From Rhodococcus sp. SGAir0479 (GTDB taxonomy: Bacteria; Actinomycetota; Actinomycetes; Mycobacteriales; Mycobacteriaceae): 64,000 nt of DNA. Position 1 is the stretch's first letter. Each line of letters starts with the position of its first letter. Where the stretch lies: the NCBI RefSeq assembly GCF_005484805.1, contig NZ_CP039432.1:124001-188000 (forward strand), read 5' to 3'. Shown here one piece after another: positions 62,352-64,000 of the stretch. The notes under the pieces are model-generated. The model was not told where the DNA came from. It saw only the letters and a program-made list of their open reading frames with translations, and did not search any database. The position numbers and the translations under genes were made by a program.

Positions 62352-64000
62352 CCGACCCCTTCGACACCGCCGCCCTCCGCGAGGGGACGCTCCTCGCGTG
62401 GCGCAGTTCTCCCACGCGCCTGCGTGAGGACGCCGCCGCCGAGGCCGACCTGGTCCGGGCGGGGTACCGGGACCGCATCCTCACCGAGCTGGCCCAGAAC
62501 GCGGCCGATGCCGCCGCGAAGGCGGGAGTGCCCGGCGCGCTGCGCGTCGAGCTGCACGGGGACGTGCTGCGCGTCGCGAACACCGGCAGTCCGCTCGACC
62601 GGGACGGGGTCCAGTCCCTGGTGGCGCTGCGGGCGTCCGGGAAGGGTGACGGGACGGGACCGTCCCACGGCGTGGGCCGATTCGGAGTGGGGTTCACCGC
62701 CGTCCTCGCCGTCAGTGACGACATCGAACTGCGTTCGACCACGGGCTCGCTGGCCTTCTCCGCCCGTCGTACCCGCGAGGAACTGGCCTCGGCCGGGCTC
62801 GGGGTGCCTGCGGTCGGCGCGCCGACGCTGCGATTGGCGTGGGCCACCGACGAGCGGCCCGCCGACGGCTTCGACACCGAGGTGGTGCTGCGCCTGCATC
62901 CCGACCTCCACGGCGCCGGCGCGCTCGCGCTGCTGACCCGGTTCGCCGCCGAGGCCGTCGACCTGCTGCTGGAACTGCCGGCACTCGTGTCGATCGAGAT
63001 CGACGGAACCGTGCTGCGCCGCACCGAGCGCGATCTCGGCAACGGCCTCACGGAGATCGGCATCGGCCACACGACGTGGTGGCAGTACACGACCGCGACG
63101 GCGCGCTGGCTCGTGCCGGTGGTGGACGGGCGCCTGCAGGCGGTGGCCGGAGACGTGCTGCGCGCGCCCACCCGGTCGGACGAGGAGCTGTCGCTGCCGG
63201 CGGTGCTGATCACGGACGTCCCGATGCAGCCCGACCGGCGCCGGATCCTGCCGGGAGAACTGCCCGCGCACGTCGCACGCGGCTACGCCGCGTTCGTGGC
63301 GGCGCTGCCCCGGGACCAGCGCCTCGACATGGTGCCGCTCCCCGGGTTCGCGCGCAGCGAGGTCGACGCGGTACTGCGCGAGGCGCTCGTGGACGAGCTG
63401 CGCACACAGCCGTGGCTGCCGGCCGCCGGCGACGACGCCCCCGACCTGGTCCCGACCCGCGCCACCGTCCTGACCGGGCTGACCCGTGAGCTCGCCGACG
63501 CGCTCGCCGACGTCGTCCCCGACCTGGTGGACCCGCGGCTGTCGGGCCCGCGGCTCGCGCCGACGCTCGCGGCCGTCGACGTGCACCGGATCGGGCTGGC
63601 CCGGCTCGCGGAACTGCTCGGCGGGCACCACCGGGAGCCATCGTGGTGGTACACGCTCTACGACGCGCTCGAACCGCTCGTCGTGGACGGCATCACGGTG
63701 GAAGAGCTTGCCGCCGTGCCGGTTCCGCTGGCAGACGGGCGCACCGTCACCGGGCCGCGGACCACCGTCACGGGTGCCGACCTCGGGGCGTTGCTGGGGG
63801 AGGCCGCGGCGGCCCTCGACTGGGTACGCCTGGTGCATCCGGACGCGGTCCACCCGTTGCTCACCCGGCTGGGCGCCGAGCGTGCGACCGCGGGTGACCT
63901 GCTCGGCGACCCCGCGCTCCGGGCCCGGATCGAGGACGTCGACTACGACGATCCCGCCGCCGCGACGGAACTGGCGTCCGTCGTGCTGGGGCTCGTCGGC
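62348..64000 (+). CDS. Sacsin-type HSP90-like ATPase protein (3' truncated by window)
   Basis: Open through the window end: 551 codons. The N-terminus has the GHKL ATP site: N-box ELAQNAADAA, ANTGSPLDRDGVQSL and GVGRFGVGFTAVLAVSD. This is the layout of sacsin-repeat ATPases found next to DUF3027 genes in actinobacteria. The frame begins with CTG (62348-62350) overlapping the DUF3027 stop (CTGA). No ATG, GTG or TTG precedes the conserved region, so a rare CTG start is the simplest reading. Confidence 0.78.
   Translation, partial: MTDPFDTAALREGTLLAWRSSPTRLREDAAAEADLVRAGYRDRILTELAQNAADAAAKAGVPGALRVELHGDVLRVANTGSPLDRDGVQSLVALRASGKGDGTGPSHGVGRFGVGFTAVLAVSDDIELRSTTGSLAFSARRTREELASAGLGVPAVGAPTLRLAWATDERPADGFDTEVVLRLHPDLHGAGALALLTRFAAEAVDLLLELPALVSIEIDGTVLRRTERDLGNGLTEIGIGHTTWWQYTTATARWLVPVVDGRLQAVAGDVLRAPTRSDEELSLPAVLITDVPMQPDRRRILPGELPAHVARGYAAFVAALPRDQRLDMVPLPGFARSEVDAVLREALVDELRTQPWLPAAGDDAPDLVPTRATVLTGLTRELADALADVVPDLVDPRLSGPRLAPTLAAVDVHRIGLARLAELLGGHHREPSWWYTLYDALEPLVVDGITVEELAAVPVPLADGRTVTGPRTTVTGADLGALLGEAAAALDWVRLVHPDAVHPLLTRLGAERATAGDLLGDPALRARIEDVDYDDPAAATELASVVLGLVG

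Overview
The window is high-GC, gene-dense actinobacterial chromosome, most likely Rhodococcus or a close relative (Prescottella, Nocardia). Supporting evidence: TetR, IclR and WhiB regulators, an MCE protein, a KshA-type steroid oxygenase, a prpDBC operon with a PrpR-type regulator, an XPB helicase, and an Rpf gene behind a c-di-AMP riboswitch. Gene content from about 37 to 63 kb follows the Mycobacterium tuberculosis Rv0858c-Rv0883c neighbourhood (dapC, XPB, helicase-associated protein, rpfA, YccF protein, cold-shock protein, DUF2771, MFS, DUF3027). I see no phage, insertion sequence, rRNA, tRNA or CRISPR array.

Layout. 0-5 kb: end of a TetR gene, two SDR oxidoreductases, a pseudouridine synthase, a VOC protein, and an MFS exporter behind a MerR-type promoter. 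5-7.7 kb: a ClpC-like unfoldase with an HspR (HAIR) operator. 7.8-13.5 kb: a catabolic island (TetR, SDR, small Cys protein, KshA-like Rieske oxygenase, IclR, MFS) containing two nearly identical operator copies. 14-18.2 kb: a 1388-residue hybrid kinase/phosphatase. 18.2-23.4 kb: the methylcitrate cycle (prpD-prpB-prpC) divergent from prpR. 23.5-29.6 kb: assorted enzymes, a HEAT/MerR-HEAT pair, and a DAHP synthase with an aromatic leader peptide, an attenuator hairpin and an apparent N-terminal frameshift.

29.7-35.2 kb is a stress-signalling block. Receiver-PP2C phosphatase, CHASE3 kinase and response regulator converge on an operon of STAS antagonist, RsbW-type kinase, UsfX-like protein and sigma factor of the SigF/SigB class. 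Then come a structured leader with a small protein, a WhiB7-like regulator, AraC, dapC, an AhpD-like protein, a thioesterase, an Imm5-like protein with TetR, an orphan MCE protein and otsA.

45-51.5 kb holds a DUF3239 protein, XPB, three overlapping or closely spaced very small genes, the helicase-associated protein, and rpfA with a CRP-type site and a c-di-AMP riboswitch. 52.7-56.7 kb is a compact six-gene export system: four secreted proteins with SipW/TasA-type signal peptides and two Ser/His signal peptidases. A 1-kb gene-free gap follows, then the cold-shock gene and the DUF2771, MFS, glutaminyl cyclase and DUF3027 genes. A sacsin-type ATPase runs off the end.

The least explained elements are the SipW-type locus, the aroF leader/attenuator with frameshift, the shared operator of the KshA island, the small-gene operon beside XPB, and two structured leaders (35.5 kb, 44.8 kb).
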